From Chara braunii (Eukaryota; Streptophyta; Charophyceae; Charales; Characeae), in assembly GCA_003427395.1 (NCBI GenBank), contig BFEA01000533.1, positions 786,341 through 850,340 on the forward strand: a stretch of 64,000 bases of DNA, given 5' to 3'. Below, piece after piece: positions 43,641 through 53,960 of this stretch; position 1 is the stretch's first letter; each line of letters opens with the position of its first letter. A program made the position numbers and the translations under genes. Under the pieces are notes generated by a model. The model had not been told where the DNA came from and ran no database searches. It worked only from the letters and a program-made list of their open reading frames with translations.

Positions 43641-46373
43641 CAGTTTGAAACAGCGAGGTCAAATTGCTGAAGTAACCCTTCCTGACGATCGGCTAGTTCG
43701 CAGCACTAACTCCTCCTGACGATCGGCTAGTTCGCTGCACTAACTCCTCATTTGTCCAGTCTGACCATCCCTTCAAGCCTCAACACCTCTCCTCAGCCCA
43801 ATCGTCGCTACACAGCAACCTGAAGTAACCCGTATTGGCCAACAGTCAGCTCAGTGGCAGTTAGCCACAACCTTCAGCAGCCAACAACGACCAGCAGCGG
43901 CCCTCAGCAATAACAACAGTCACCAGCAATCCGCAGTAAACACAGCAACCGCCTATGTCAGCGACGCGCAGGGGTCTCAACAATCGCGGCATGCTTCGCA
44001 AGGCATCACGTTGGAAGCCGCGGGCCAACGGTGTCTAATCACCTGACACCAAAGTTAGCCCTCCTCGCCAGTCGAGAACGGCCCTACACCGCTTCCCTCC
44101 ATCGCGTGGGCAGCGTACTGCCAATCAAGTCGGCTTGGCGGCTTCCTTCTTCTATGATATAGCCAAATGGTAATGCGGTCCTGTCGACTATACAGCAGGC
44201 GGGTCGCCTGCAGCTGCTTACTGTGTAGCCCTCACTTAGGCTGCAATTCGTACTCCCTCCCGGCTGGATTCAGGCCCCCCCTCTCCCAGCTGGGTGAGCT
44301 GCCTGTTGGCCTGCAGTCTTGACTGTTACATATGCAGTACACACAACAGGTATGGCTGGTGATGGGCGACACGACGAAGAAACAACGGAGCGCAAGTCGG
44401 CCCCCATAGTACGGCCCCGCCATACAACAAGTGCATCTTTCTGCAACGAACTGTATGCCGAACATGCGGAGTACAGACAGCGGGGCGATGGCAGAGCTCG
44501 GTCGAGGATGCTCGTGCAACTAACACGGAGCAAAACAACACATTTTTTGTCAACTCATTTCACGATTGAACCCGCAGGCTGCCGGCCCCTACCACCCGTC
44601 GAACCAAGGAGTCCCTCCTGCAAGCATCAGTCATCTCCTATAGGCAACACAGTCGTCTGAACCCACGGGGTCCCCATCTTAATGTGCCTGGCCTGTGATA
44701 GCGGTCAGGTTCGCTTGTCATGATCATTCATCTCGTCATCGATCCTCCCCAGGTACGTGCACCGCCGGTATGGTGGGTCCTCTCCCTCTCTCCCTATGTC
44801 ATCCTTCCTTATCCTAGTTCACCCCACCTTCCCTCTCTTACCGGTAGGGTGAGCAAGCCGCAATGAATCTTCCGCAAAAATCCAGGAGGGTGCATCGTCC
44901 CCTGCCCGTTTCGTTTCCCGTTGTCTGCGCAGCATGCAGCTCTTGCCTCCCACCGCGCCATTTCAAGAGATTCTCGGTGAAATCCAACCCCGCCATCAAG
45001 CTCGCAGTACCCCAGAATCTCGATTTCGCCTTCCCGCTTGCCCGATTCCGTCAGGGAACGGGTGAATAGCTCCTTTCCCTATTGCTCCTTCCCGTCTTTT
45101 TTGTCTGCGCGCAGCCCTGACCCCACCTACCATCTAATTCCTCACCCCGCTACAAAATCTGACTTCGCCATCACATTCGCCCTCCCCAAACTTCCTAGTT
45201 TCGCACCCCACCTCGCTCAAATCCATCCAGGATCGAGCGAGGATCAGACTTTTCACTCCCACCTTTTTCCCCCTCCGCCATATCCCGGCACACCATTTTC
45301 GCTACTAACTCTCGTTTTACTAACCCTTTCCCAAATCTAGCCTTCCTAACAGATTCGCCTTACCTTGAAATGCCAAAATGGCATTTTCCCTCACCCGATT
45401 CCGTTAGGAATCGGATGAGATACGTGTCTCTTCGTTCCTTCCCCCTATGGCTCCGCCATCTCTAGTTTCGAAAGCACCTGGCCCCCAAAATGGGCCGGGT
45501 TCACTTGCCTCTTTGCACCTTCACTCCCTGGCGCCCCGCTCCCCCATCTCTCTCGTTGCTCGGCGATCGGCTCTCCCTTTCACCAACCTGGCGACTATTA
45601 CTTGCTCCCCCATGCCCGATCCCCCTCTCACTGCGCATGTACCTGGCGCATCTTCATACCCAGGTTCATTCCCTCTCCCTGCGTTTGCTGGCCGCTCTGG
45701 CAGCACCGCCCCACCTTGCGTTGTGCTACCCCGCTGCCCCCGCTATGCCGCCTCACTACGCTGCCCCGCTGCCTTCCGGGACTCCGTTGGGCCACATGCC
45801 CCATCCTCCGAATGCACCCGGTGCAGATCCCCGCCCGGTTCATCCCACCTTCACCGCTGTCTGTCCCCCCTCTGCCTCTCTCGTTGCACCATGCCACACT
45901 GCCCATCCGGCCCCGCTGTCTGCTGCTCCGCTCCACTGTCCGCCTCCCTGCCTACTTCGGCCTTCGGGCATACTGCAGACCTCCTTACACAGGGCGCTGA
46001 GGCAGCGCTTCCGCATGGCTTCCGCAAAAGTGAGTGAGTAGCCGGGTGCTGCCCCTCAATTTATACTTTTGGAGCTCGCTGGCCCGCCCGGCACGGCTTA
46101 GCGGGTCCCGAAGGACCTGCCCGCATATCAACTACTCCCAGCAACGGCGGGTGGTAGACCATGCGCCCGCGGCAAGGCTGGCGAACGAATTAAGTATCTG
46201 TGTAGCAGCGGCCCGTGTCCCGAGGACCCGGCCGCACCCCGCACAGGCACAGCCCACCGGTTGTTGGGCCCCTATCAGACGGTCCATACACGGGTAGCGG
46301 TCCCGAGGCGGTGGGCCTGCTGCAAGCCTGTAGCATGGTCCCAGGTAATGCGAGTCCCACTGCAGGCCTCGAC

Positions 46374-46432
46374 GGCAGTAGCAAATATTCAAAGGAGAAC
46401 TTCAAAGGCCGAGGTGAGAGCGGGTTTCCATG
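46374..46432 (+). rRNA. 26S rRNA fragment inside B-right
   Basis: GGCAGTAGCAAATATTCAAA, then GGAGAACTTCAAAGGCCGA and a GGTTTCCATGG-like end, matches about 60 nt of plant large-subunit rRNA (the stretch reading GGTAGTAGCAAATATTCAAA in functional copies). It is flanked by CTGCTGCAAGCCTGTAG and GCTGCAACCTGTAGCTGC, which look like short duplications. A captured scrap, not a gene. Confidence 0.8.
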
Positions 46433-47291
46433 GAGCGAACGCTGCAACCTGTAGCTGCAGGCCTCCCAGAGGTGCGGGGATTAATAAATCAACAAAAAGG
46501 GAGGTGCGTACTCGAGGTTTTTGACCGTCACAACGACCACCCCCTCCAGCACTACGTCCAAACCAAATGGGCGCCGGACATGTATATAAAAAGGGAGAAA
46601 TATTAATAATACGACGTAAGAATTGATTTACTTGGAGAAAATGCCACCACCGGTCGGACACCGCCGACGACAAAACGAACGGGGATAGCCCCGTCGGGCC
46701 CCTCGCGCCACCCTGACGCTACGGCGTCATCGCCGCTTGACCTCGATCCCTGAATCTCTTGATGAAAGGCCGACGCCGTAACGAAATAGCGCTAGGCCCA
46801 GCTCCGGGCCTATCACTGACGGACGCTTAAATAACCAGACACTACGAGACGCGCCGAACTACGGAAGCGCCTTCAACCCCGCGCATCGGCGTACCAACCG
46901 AACTGCAGACCGCCAACCCCTGCGCCCACCGCGGGCTATACTGAATCATGCCGCCGTCGACGTCGTCCTCCGTACGTACGCATAGGTCACAGGTAGATGC
47001 CTCAACCAACAGGACGTTATCTTTTTAATCCCTATTTTAATCATAAAAATACAACCCTGGCCGGCAATTACGCCGACCCTTCAGCCATCAACAAATAAAA
47101 AGATCACCCGCGCCTCAAAAATCTGCGCGCCCACACACTCTGTATTCTGGTCAACCATTTAGTCAATGTAAATCACAGACGCGGCCGCGCCTAGCGCAGT
47201 GTGCTTAAACTTTAAACCAAACTAATTTCTGTCGCTTGCAAAAACCAAGGCGGATACCACTATAAGGCTATTCACACCGACAGTGTGCCCG

Positions 47292-47321
47292 GTTGGGACC
47301 CGCAGATGGTGAACCGTGCCT
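47292..47321 (+). rRNA. 26S rRNA fragment (sense)
   Basis: GTTGGGACCCGCAGATGGTG plus AACCGTGCCT closely resembles the conserved rRNA stretch GTTGGGACCCGAAAGATGGTG. It begins 6 bp after the target-duplication-like GTGT at the B-right end. Confidence 0.65.
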
Positions 47322-47344
47322 AGGCATATCAGGACGGGAGACTG

Positions 47345-47820
47345 GGGCAGTGGCCGCTGCAGCAACACTGACTGTGCGCAGCCGTTCACATGGAACCCTT
47401 TGCCACATCGGTCTTCAAAGTTCCTATCTGAGTTTTGCTACTACCACCAAGATATGCAGCGGGACCTGCTTCACCTAGGATCATGCTGCAAGGGTTGCGG
47501 GCCCCGCACCCTTCTACTCTTCATGACAGCCGAACATAGGCCGCACACCCGGCATCGTGGGACCAGCAAAGTACCAATCCGCCATTGCTGCAGGCACGTA
47601 GGGCCCTGTCCCATCTGAAAAGGGTACAGCAGTATGACCCGAACCATGCCCGAGACCTCAAATTGGCCCGTTCCAAATCTGCATATTTTTGCAGATTTGG
47701 GGTTGCAGTGTGACCATGCCCGATGGGACTCAAAGGAAGGAGAAAACTGTGTTTGGGCACAACGGGGAAGGGCGGTGGCTGCAGCAGCACTGACTCTGTT
47801 CAGCTGCCCATTTAGAATTT
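47345..47820. repeat. Duplicated GCAGTGGC..GCAGCA unit
   Basis: GGGGCAGTGGCCGCTGCAGC AACACTGACTG (47344) recurs as GGGCGGTGGCTGCAGCAGCA CTGACTC (47770). Between them is a perfect dyad CCAAATCTGCA..TGCAGATTTGG (47671-47701). Confidence 0.6.
47383..47457 (-). rRNA. 26S rRNA fragment (antisense)
   Basis: On the minus strand: ATATCTTGGTGGTAGTAGC, then GAACTTTGAAGACCGATGTGG and AAGGGTTCCATGTGAACGG. This is the same rRNA region as 46374-46432, extended on both sides and less altered. It is in opposite orientation to the fragment 60 bp upstream, so the locus is a rearranged composite. Confidence 0.85.
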
Positions 47821-47844
47821 TAGAACCCCTCTCCCTTTCTGTTA

Positions 47845-47848
<4 letters not shown>

Positions 47849-47896
<48 letters not shown>
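47849..47896. repeat. (TTA)n microsatellite
   Basis: About 16 TTA repeats. Confidence 0.95.
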
Positions 47897-47962
47897 TTGC
47901 CCTTTGGTTCCAGTTGGGACACGGCCCAGGCACTGGTTCTGGGACTGGCAAAAGTACCCAAA

Positions 47963-48145
47963 AGCCTAGCTCGGTGGATACACCCATGAACTGTTAAAAT
48001 ACAGATCTGAGTTCGAAGCTAGGTTACCAATGGTCCGGGGGCCGGTCGTCTCCCCCGGACGTCCCCGCATACGTCCAGTACCCCCGTCGTCCGAAAAAAC
48101 AATTTTGTTTTTTCGAAAAAAAGGAATTTTTTTTTTTTTTTTTTG
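47963..48145 (+). mobile_element. tRNA-derived SINE-like unit 2
   Basis: Pol III-type boxes: A box CCTAGCTCGGTGG (47965) and B box GAGTTCGAAGC (48010), with CTGTTAA in the anticodon-loop position (GTT, Asn-like). AGCCTAGC (47963-47970) pairs with GCTAGGTT (48018-48025) at 7/8. The body has a perfect 9-bp hairpin GTCCGGGGG/CCCCCGGAC (48034-48061) and ends in a T-run (48127-48144). Homologous to 39700-39771. Confidence 0.55.
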
Positions 48146-48269
48146 GTTTTTGATTTTTAACTCATGATTGGATGCGAACTTGAACATACCTCCAAGGCAA
48201 AAGTTGCTTGTATTGTTATGTTACATAACATATATTTGTTTTCGATTTTTCTGAGAATGTTGTTTTGTT

Positions 48270-48420
48270 TTTTTTTTTTTTTTTTTTTTTGCGCTAGGTC
48301 GGACATACCCTATCCGGTCGGACATCCGACCAGACATCCGGTCGGACATCCCGGACGGTCAGGGGGGTCCCGGACTTCCGATCCAACAACCTAGGTTCGA
48401 AGTCCACTCGCAACAGAGTG
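48270..48420. repeat. Poly-T tract and CCGGTCGGACATC repeats
   Basis: A 23-nt T-run is followed by four overlapping copies of (C)CGGTCGGACATCC, which include the palindrome GGTCGGACATCCGACC, and then a B-box-like TAGGTTCGAAGTCC (48391). It may be the end of a second SINE-like unit. Confidence 0.5.
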
Positions 48421-48488
48421 AAATATTGCAAATTTTAATTATCTGGAACCAGCCAGTTCAATGATGATATCCCAAGGCCGTTGTCACG

Positions 48489-48530
48489 CACAGAGAAGAT
48501 TAGCATGGCCCCTGCCCAAGCACGACAAAT
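48489..48530 (+). ncRNA. U6: U6 snRNA fragment (antisense to copy C)
   Basis: CACAGAGAAGATTAGCATGG then CCCCTGCCCAAGCACGACA matches the U6 ACAGAGA-box to 3' stem-loop start (normally CCCCTGCGCAAGGATGACA). About 42 nt. It sits on the far side of the donor-like boxes from the core, antisense to the element, as in A-right, although the copies have diverged a great deal. Confidence 0.85.
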
Positions 48531-48544
48531 ATAAGTTCAGGGGC

Positions 48545-48585
48545 GGGCCTTGGTTAGCAGTTCGTGGTAGCCCGAACTGCTATCA
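48545..48585. repeat. Hairpin GCAGTTCG/CGAACTGC
   Basis: Perfect 8-bp arms at about 48558-48582 around GTGGTAGCC, 30 bp downstream of the U6 fragment. Confidence 0.6.
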
Positions 48586-48799
48586 GGCCGTGTGCAACGG
48601 GGGTGTGTTATATTCGACGAGAGAGGAGAGGACGGGGAGGTTAGCTATGGCAAAGGAGATTGTTATTCTCTGTCCGTTTCTCGGTGAAAACGAGGGAGGG
48701 GAGGATGTAGACAGGGGTTTTCAGGGTGGGCGAACCCGAATCTGCAGTCAGATGGGAAGGAGAGTTTGTAGATGAGGAGATAGAAGAAAAAGTATATGC

Positions 48800-49687
48800 G
48801 CGGAGGTGTCCGGAGAGTGAGATATGGTGTGGGAAGTAATTCATATCTCGCCCGTTTCTTAGTGAAAACGGGCGAACAAATATTCGACTTCGGGGTTTGG
48901 AGGTATGGCGAATCTGATGGCAGCATCAGATTTTGCATTCCAGCAATAGGCTGGCCAGGTTCAGTGGTAGGGGCTGCGCAGTGCAGAATGGGCCAAACGC
49001 CGAGCAACAACAACTGTGGAAGTAACGATGAATCTTCCTTGTTTCTGGCGGAAGATTCATTTTCATTTTTGCATTGCTCTCTATGTGTCTGTTGGAATGG
49101 GCATAACAGCGAGGTAGGTGAGTGGGCGTCCGTAAGAGAGAGAAAGGAAAAAGAGTGCTTACCATCATAAGTTGGCAAGGCGAGGTGATCCGAAAGTCGA
49201 GCTACGGCTCAGTACCCGCCAATGTCCCCATGCTCCTCATCATAGTGTTGATTATCGCGTCGCCACGTCATCACCATGGCGTGATCCTCGTCATTAGGTT
49301 CTTCACTTTTGGTCGCGTTCCTCATCTCAGTCGTAGTTTTTTTTTTCCTCGTGGTAGTGCCCCTGATTCTCAACAGTTGTCTTCCACGTGCGGACGCTGG
49401 GGGAGAGCGCTTGAATCTGGCCGAGGTGTCAGCCAGATACATTTAGACGCTGGGTTGGTAACCAACGAAGGAGTAAGGAAGCGACACGAGATCGCGGGAG
49501 AGGCATCGTACTAAGATGAAGAGGAGAGATAGAGGATACTTACCTGGCCGCTAACAAAAGAATGTATCTTCCATGTTTTAGCGGAAGATTCATTCTCGTT
49601 TCGATGAGTACCGACGCAGTAGCAGGCAGCAAAACGAGTATGTGCAGGAAGAAGCGGGCGAGGGGGCTAAAGAGCAACAAACGTGTG

Positions 49688-49756
<69 letters not shown>

Positions 49757-50960
49757 GAAAGAGAGAGAGAAGGAACGTACCTGGCGCGAGAAGCTGGCTC
49801 AGACGATGTATCTACCCATGTTCTAGGGAAGATCCATCCGTGTCGCTTACTCCAACTATCCAAGCAGCACTACAGAATAGGGAGGCACGTACGGTGATAT
49901 ATCTTCCTATGTTCTTGTGGAAGGCCCCTTCACGTATTGCACGCTGGCGGGCTGCTCAGTTGGTCCAGGCGGTTGCTCCCCCGAGTGGACTTAGAGGAGA
50001 GTAGACGAATCTGGCCGAGAGGACGACCAGATGTGCTGGATGACAGACGGTAGTTAACAAGTACAAGTTAGAAAAGGAAAAAAAAAAAGAGATACTCACC
50101 TGGCTGATGTGGTTGTCTTTGCTCGGGTTCTTCCGAACGACATAGCGATGTACTTCCTCTCGATTTAGGGGAAGGTTCGTTCAGAATCTATACAGTCGTA
50201 GTCAGGCAGCGACACTGTAGTAGACGGGTAGTTGGCAATATATCTTGCCGATCTTGAGCAGGGGATTCAATCTCGTTCGCCGATTGAGAGACGATGGGCG
50301 AAGACCTCGTATGCATCTACCCTTGTGGTAGGAAAGATCATTTCCCATCCGCTAGTGTTGAGGCGGGCGCAATAGTGGGAGTAACATGTGATAGCAGGGA
50401 GTGACATGTATTCTTCCGTGTTCTAGCAGAGGATTCGTTAGAATGACGGAGAGCTGCAATCGTGAATTTTTTTGCTTGTCGTCTTACTTATTTCAGCAGA
50501 CCACTGTATCTGGTCGTCGTTTGGTGGAGGAGGTTTTTGGCCTCCCCGACAACGAACAGAGCAACAACAGGAGCAACTAATGCGCTTGGCTGTGTCCTAG
50601 CGGAAGAATCAATCTCAGTCTGCACATTTGATGAGAAGGGGAGTCATTGTCCGTTGGGGCTTCTTGTCTCCTCACTGGTGATTACTATTTACTCCTGGAA
50701 ACTGAAGATCAGCACGGCTGCGATCGTCTGTGTGATTCCCGCTGTCAACCTCATGCGAGCACCATTTCGTTGTTCCCGATCACGGTTGTCCTTAACCATG
50801 GTCAGGATTGTGGTCTTCATGCAGCGTTTGTTTGAACCTGGCCATCGTTTCAGCTAAGAGAGAGGGAGTCTGTGAGAAGAAGGCAGGAGGAATGCAATAA
50901 GAAGGAAAAGAGGAGGCGAAGGAGCACGTACCAGAGAGAGGGGAGACTCACCTGCTTGGC
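48800..50960 (-). repeat. Repeated ATCTTCC..GGAAGAT dyads and donor-complement boxes (copy C)
   Basis: About nine diverged copies of ATCTTCC-(9-11)-GCGGAAGATTCATTCTCG at 49029, 49564, 49808, 49900, 50152, 50242, 50312, 50408 and 50590, several of them within 50 bp after an ACTTACCTGG or CTCACCTGG box. On the element's sense strand those boxes read CCAGGTAAGT or CCAGGTGAG. The arrangement corresponds to 16060-17155 in A-right. Confidence 0.65.
49690..49754. repeat. (GA)n microsatellite
   Basis: About 32 GA dinucleotides. Confidence 0.97.
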
Positions 50961-51394
50961 ACGACTTCAGCATCAGGCAGCTACCATGTATTCAAACCGC
51001 GAAACAACTGTTTATTTCGGTATCAGAGCTGCATTGCTGTTTTCTAAGCGGAGACACTATTGCTGAATTGGTTTGTGGAATTCGTCAGACCGCAACTGTT
51101 TGCCAAGCCGTTGTTTATTGAGTTTCTGATCATTGAGTGGATACTGGTATGACCGTGTGGATTGTCGTTCGTTGCACACTACTGTGCTTCACCATACATA
51201 CCGTGTATTGCTGCGTTTTGCCCCTATTTGAGTAAAGCACGGGAGGCTGCATCGCGACCATTTGGTCAGAGAACAATTACTATAGCGTCAAAGGGAGGTT
51301 ACAACTGCAACCTGAAAGACTGTCAGAGAGTGGTTACTCTGCATTTCGGCCGAGACCCGAATACCTTTTGCTGTGTTATTGTCTACCATTGTGT

Positions 51395-51640
51395 GGCCCT
51401 CAGGAGCCGAAGATTACAAGGCCCTCTCCTGTGATTTTGAGCGCACCCCTCCTGCATTTGAGAGTCTTAGCAAATTCTTTCGCTGTCTTTCTTACTCTCA
51501 ATCTAGTCCTTTGGTTCACAGAGGAAGGCGGTAGGCGGGATTGTAACCCGTAGGACCGCAACAAGACCTTGTGGGAGGTCCACCCATCGATTGTGGGAGC
51601 TCTGCCAGGACCCAGGCGGGGTTCTGGAGGCAGGGAACAC
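51395..51640 (-). other. Conserved core module (copy C)
   Basis: Reverse-complement counterpart of the core, with GGATTGTAACCCGTAGGACC, GGCCCTCAGGAGCC at one end and GGCAGGGAAC at the other. Confidence 0.7.
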
Positions 51641-51949
51641 TCAGGTATAATCTCATTTTACTTATACAACTCTGTATTCCCCTAAGGCTATCCTCCTTGT
51701 TTTGACTGAGGCTATGATAAAGACTATTTTTCACTTTATATTGTTTATACTTATTTCTTGAACCATTATGAACCAAAAGCAATGAATTTTGTGTGAAAGT
51801 CAAATACTTGATTTGTGTGAATTCAGATAGAATGAGAGGGGGAAGGTGAGAGAAAGGTGTTTTGCATGTGTTTGACCGGGTCAACCCAAGGCTGGATCCC
51901 TCTAACTTGAGTGGGTTCAGTGCTGTGTTTTATTTGTGTTTGCTGGGCT

Positions 51950-53160
51950 GGATGTATGATCATTTAGGACTGGGCCTATCCTAAGTTGGACGGTCCAGTC
52001 GCTGTTTCTTTTGGGGGTTTCTGAACAGGAGGATGGGCGCCCTAAGTTGGGAAGGCTCAGAATCCTGATGTTTCTTTTGAGGTTGCTGAAAACAGAGTTG
52101 GGGATATTCTAAGTTGTGTCAACCCAGTTTTGTGTGTGGTTTCTTCTGAGGGGGAAAAAACATAAGACTAAGTGTACCCCTAAGTTGGGGCGGCTTAGTC
52201 ATAAGCTGCGAATCTAATGGCCAACCAAAGTATAAAATTTGATACATATATTTTATGAACTTATATTATCTGGCAGACCGGACACCCTAAGTTGGGAAAG
52301 CCAATCAGTAAGTCAGGTAGAACAAAAAGAGAGGCAAAGTAAGTGAAGAATATAATGAAGGTAACTCAGGCAGACTGAGCATACCCTTAAGTTAAGGCGG
52401 TTCAATCCTATGCTCGTGATAATATAAAAGGTCAGAGAATTAGTATAAACTTCTTTTTATTTTCCCCTCTAAATACAAGGCAGGGTTGGATGTCTCCCTA
52501 AGTTAGATAGGTTTGATCGTCTGCCTAAGAAGAGAGAAAAATATAAAGTTTGTGCAAGTATATCAATGGTTGTTCTCTTATATTGTCATTGCGGAGACTA
52601 AGCGTACACTTAAGTTATGGTGACTTAGTCATACGTCGTTTGTACTTTGTTCAGGCAGATCAGGCGTGCCCTTAAGTTAGGGCGGTTCGGTCGCATTGCC
52701 TTATGTAATTTAAATTGTTTAGGCTAACTAGGCGTACCCCTAAGTTGGGGCGGTCTAGCGATATGCTCTTGCCGTTGATGTTATGTAGGTTGGACATACC
52801 CTTAAGTTAGGGCGGTCTGACCATTCGTCATTCGTACTTGTTTTAGGCAGGTTAGGCACACCCATAAGTTGGGGCAGCCTAATCGTATGCCCTACGTAAC
52901 TTTGTTTAGAGCTGACTAGGCATACCCTTAAGTTAGGGCAGTCTAATTTTATGCTTCATGTCGTCAGTTAAGCAGAAGCCAGACGTACCCTTAAGTTAGG
53001 GCGGTCTGGTCATATGTTTTATGACTTGAGTCGATGTTGTGTTGGACATACCCTTAAGTTAGGGCAGTCCAGTTGTGCTTACTTTTACTTGTTTACTTAG
53101 GCAGGTTGGACGTACCCTTAAGTTAGGGCATTGTCTGATCGTATGCCATAAGCAAGGGGA
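51950..53160 (-). repeat. Hairpin array I (copy C), largest
   Basis: About 15 units, loop TACCCTTAAGTTAGGGC or TACCCCTAAGTTGGGGC. Outer stems vary: GACTAAG/CTTAGTC (52166-52200 and 52596-52630), CCAGAC/GTCTGG (52979-53009), GTTAGGC/GCCTAAT (52851-52883), GGTTGGAC/GTCTGACC (52788-52822, with G-T wobbles). The inner arms also co-vary: CCCC pairs with GGGG and CCCT with AGGG. Confidence 0.85.
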
Positions 53161-53509
53161 ACATACACAGGGAGAAAAACAGAGTGATCTAACGAACTAC
53201 TTGGGTCAAACTGACGTGGGATTGTGAGAGATGTTTGTTTATGCATGCTTGTGGGTTCTCACTCTGGGGCGTCTTTTCGATAGGTTAACTGTTTAGATGC
53301 TCGTTAAGTGATGGAGCCATAGGTAGATGAGATGGATGATGGGAGGGAGAGCTTAGGAAAAAGATAAGACTTACCTTACTTGAAGTTAGAGTTGATGATA
53401 ACTCACGATACCATCTTCCGAAAGAGGATCGTGTAAATTATCTTCAATCCTAGCTATCAAGCAAGTGTCAGAAGTTAATCCCGAGTATAGCTTTGCTTTG
53501 TCTTTCTGT

Positions 53510-53960
53510 TTTCAACTTTGTATAAATCTTGGCAGCCTCCTATTCCTACGGGAAGTGCTGCCGAAATTTTTACAAATCTGAAAGAGTTAGTTATTTTTGG
53601 ATTCGTAGAAATTCTGGAAAGACACTTTTCCTACGGGAAGCGCTGCCGAAATTTTGTAAAATTTGAAGAGTTAGATTATTTTCAGCTAGGAGAAATCTGA
53701 CAATCCATCCTGTTTAGGGGATATTCAGGAAGCGCTGCCAAAATTTTGTAAAATTTAAAGAGTTAGATGATTTTCNNNNNNNNNNNNNNNNNNNNNNNNN
53801 NNNNNNNNNNNNNNNNNNNNNNNNNNNNNNNNNNNAAGAGTTAGATGATTTTCAGTTAGGAGAAATCTGACAATCCATCCTGTTTAGGGGATATTCAGCT
53901 AGGAGAAATCTGACAATCCATCCTGTTTAGAGGATATGTTGTCGGAATTTCTTACATTTT
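53510..53960 (-). repeat. Hairpin array II remnant and duplicated segment (copy C)
   Basis: Three class-1 units (TACGGGAAGTGCTGCCGAAAT and variants), then a 37-bp segment GAGAAATCTGACAATCCATC..GGGGATATTCAG present three times (53690, 53862, 53897) around the assembly gap. Confidence 0.7.
53776..53835. other. Assembly gap (60 N)
   Basis: Sixty undetermined bases flanked on both sides by AAGAGTTAGATGATTTTC, so the gap lies within a tandem repeat and its true size is unknown. Confidence 0.99.

Larger units (their letters stand above)
39877..47282 (+). mobile_element. Noncoding 7.5-kb element family, copy B-right (near complete)
   Basis: 7,406 bp from TGTCTTCCGGCACC to ..CACACCGACA, with ends like A-right. 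Possible target duplication GCGT (39873-39876) and GTGT (47283-47286), differing by one transition. Parts in the same order as A-right: conserved 5' block (39990-40205), TATAAAA (40458), polyadenylation-like site (about 41214), palindrome (about 41329), hairpin arrays, core (43378-43640), decayed donor-like boxes (44750, 44842), a 26S rRNA fragment, and the terminal module (46450-47282). No coding sequence is conserved with the other copies. Confidence 0.8.
48430..53960 (-). mobile_element. Noncoding element family, copy C (truncated, contains gap)
   Basis: Read on the minus strand: hairpin array II (53510-53960), hairpin array I (51950-53160), core (51395-51640), donor-like boxes (50942, 50092, 49775, 49538, 49162) and an antisense U6 piece (48489-48530). 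The terminal module and the promoter half are missing. Array I loops form a third subtype (TACCCTTAAGTTAGGGCGG). Limits are approximate. Confidence 0.75.

Noticed and set aside
45447-46041. Two overlapping ~190-codon proline-rich ORFs in B-right
   Set aside because: Two frames are open over the same C-rich interval, and neither is conserved in A-right, A-left or C.
38794-47282. One 8.5-kb transposon with ~0.9-kb terminal inverted repeats
   Set aside because: B-right has its own left end at 39877 aligned with the proven left end of A-right; 38794-39665 is better read as a separate fragment, although this is less certain than for A.
49535-49546. U1 snRNA gene start (ATACTTACCTGG)
   Set aside because: Only the first 12 nt match, because the U1 5' end is complementary to a splice donor; the following sequence does not resemble U1.
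51019-51029. Initiator-tRNA primer binding site (GGTATCAGAGC)
   Set aside because: An 11-nt exact match, but no LTR end lies directly upstream and the equivalent place in other copies lacks it; probably chance.
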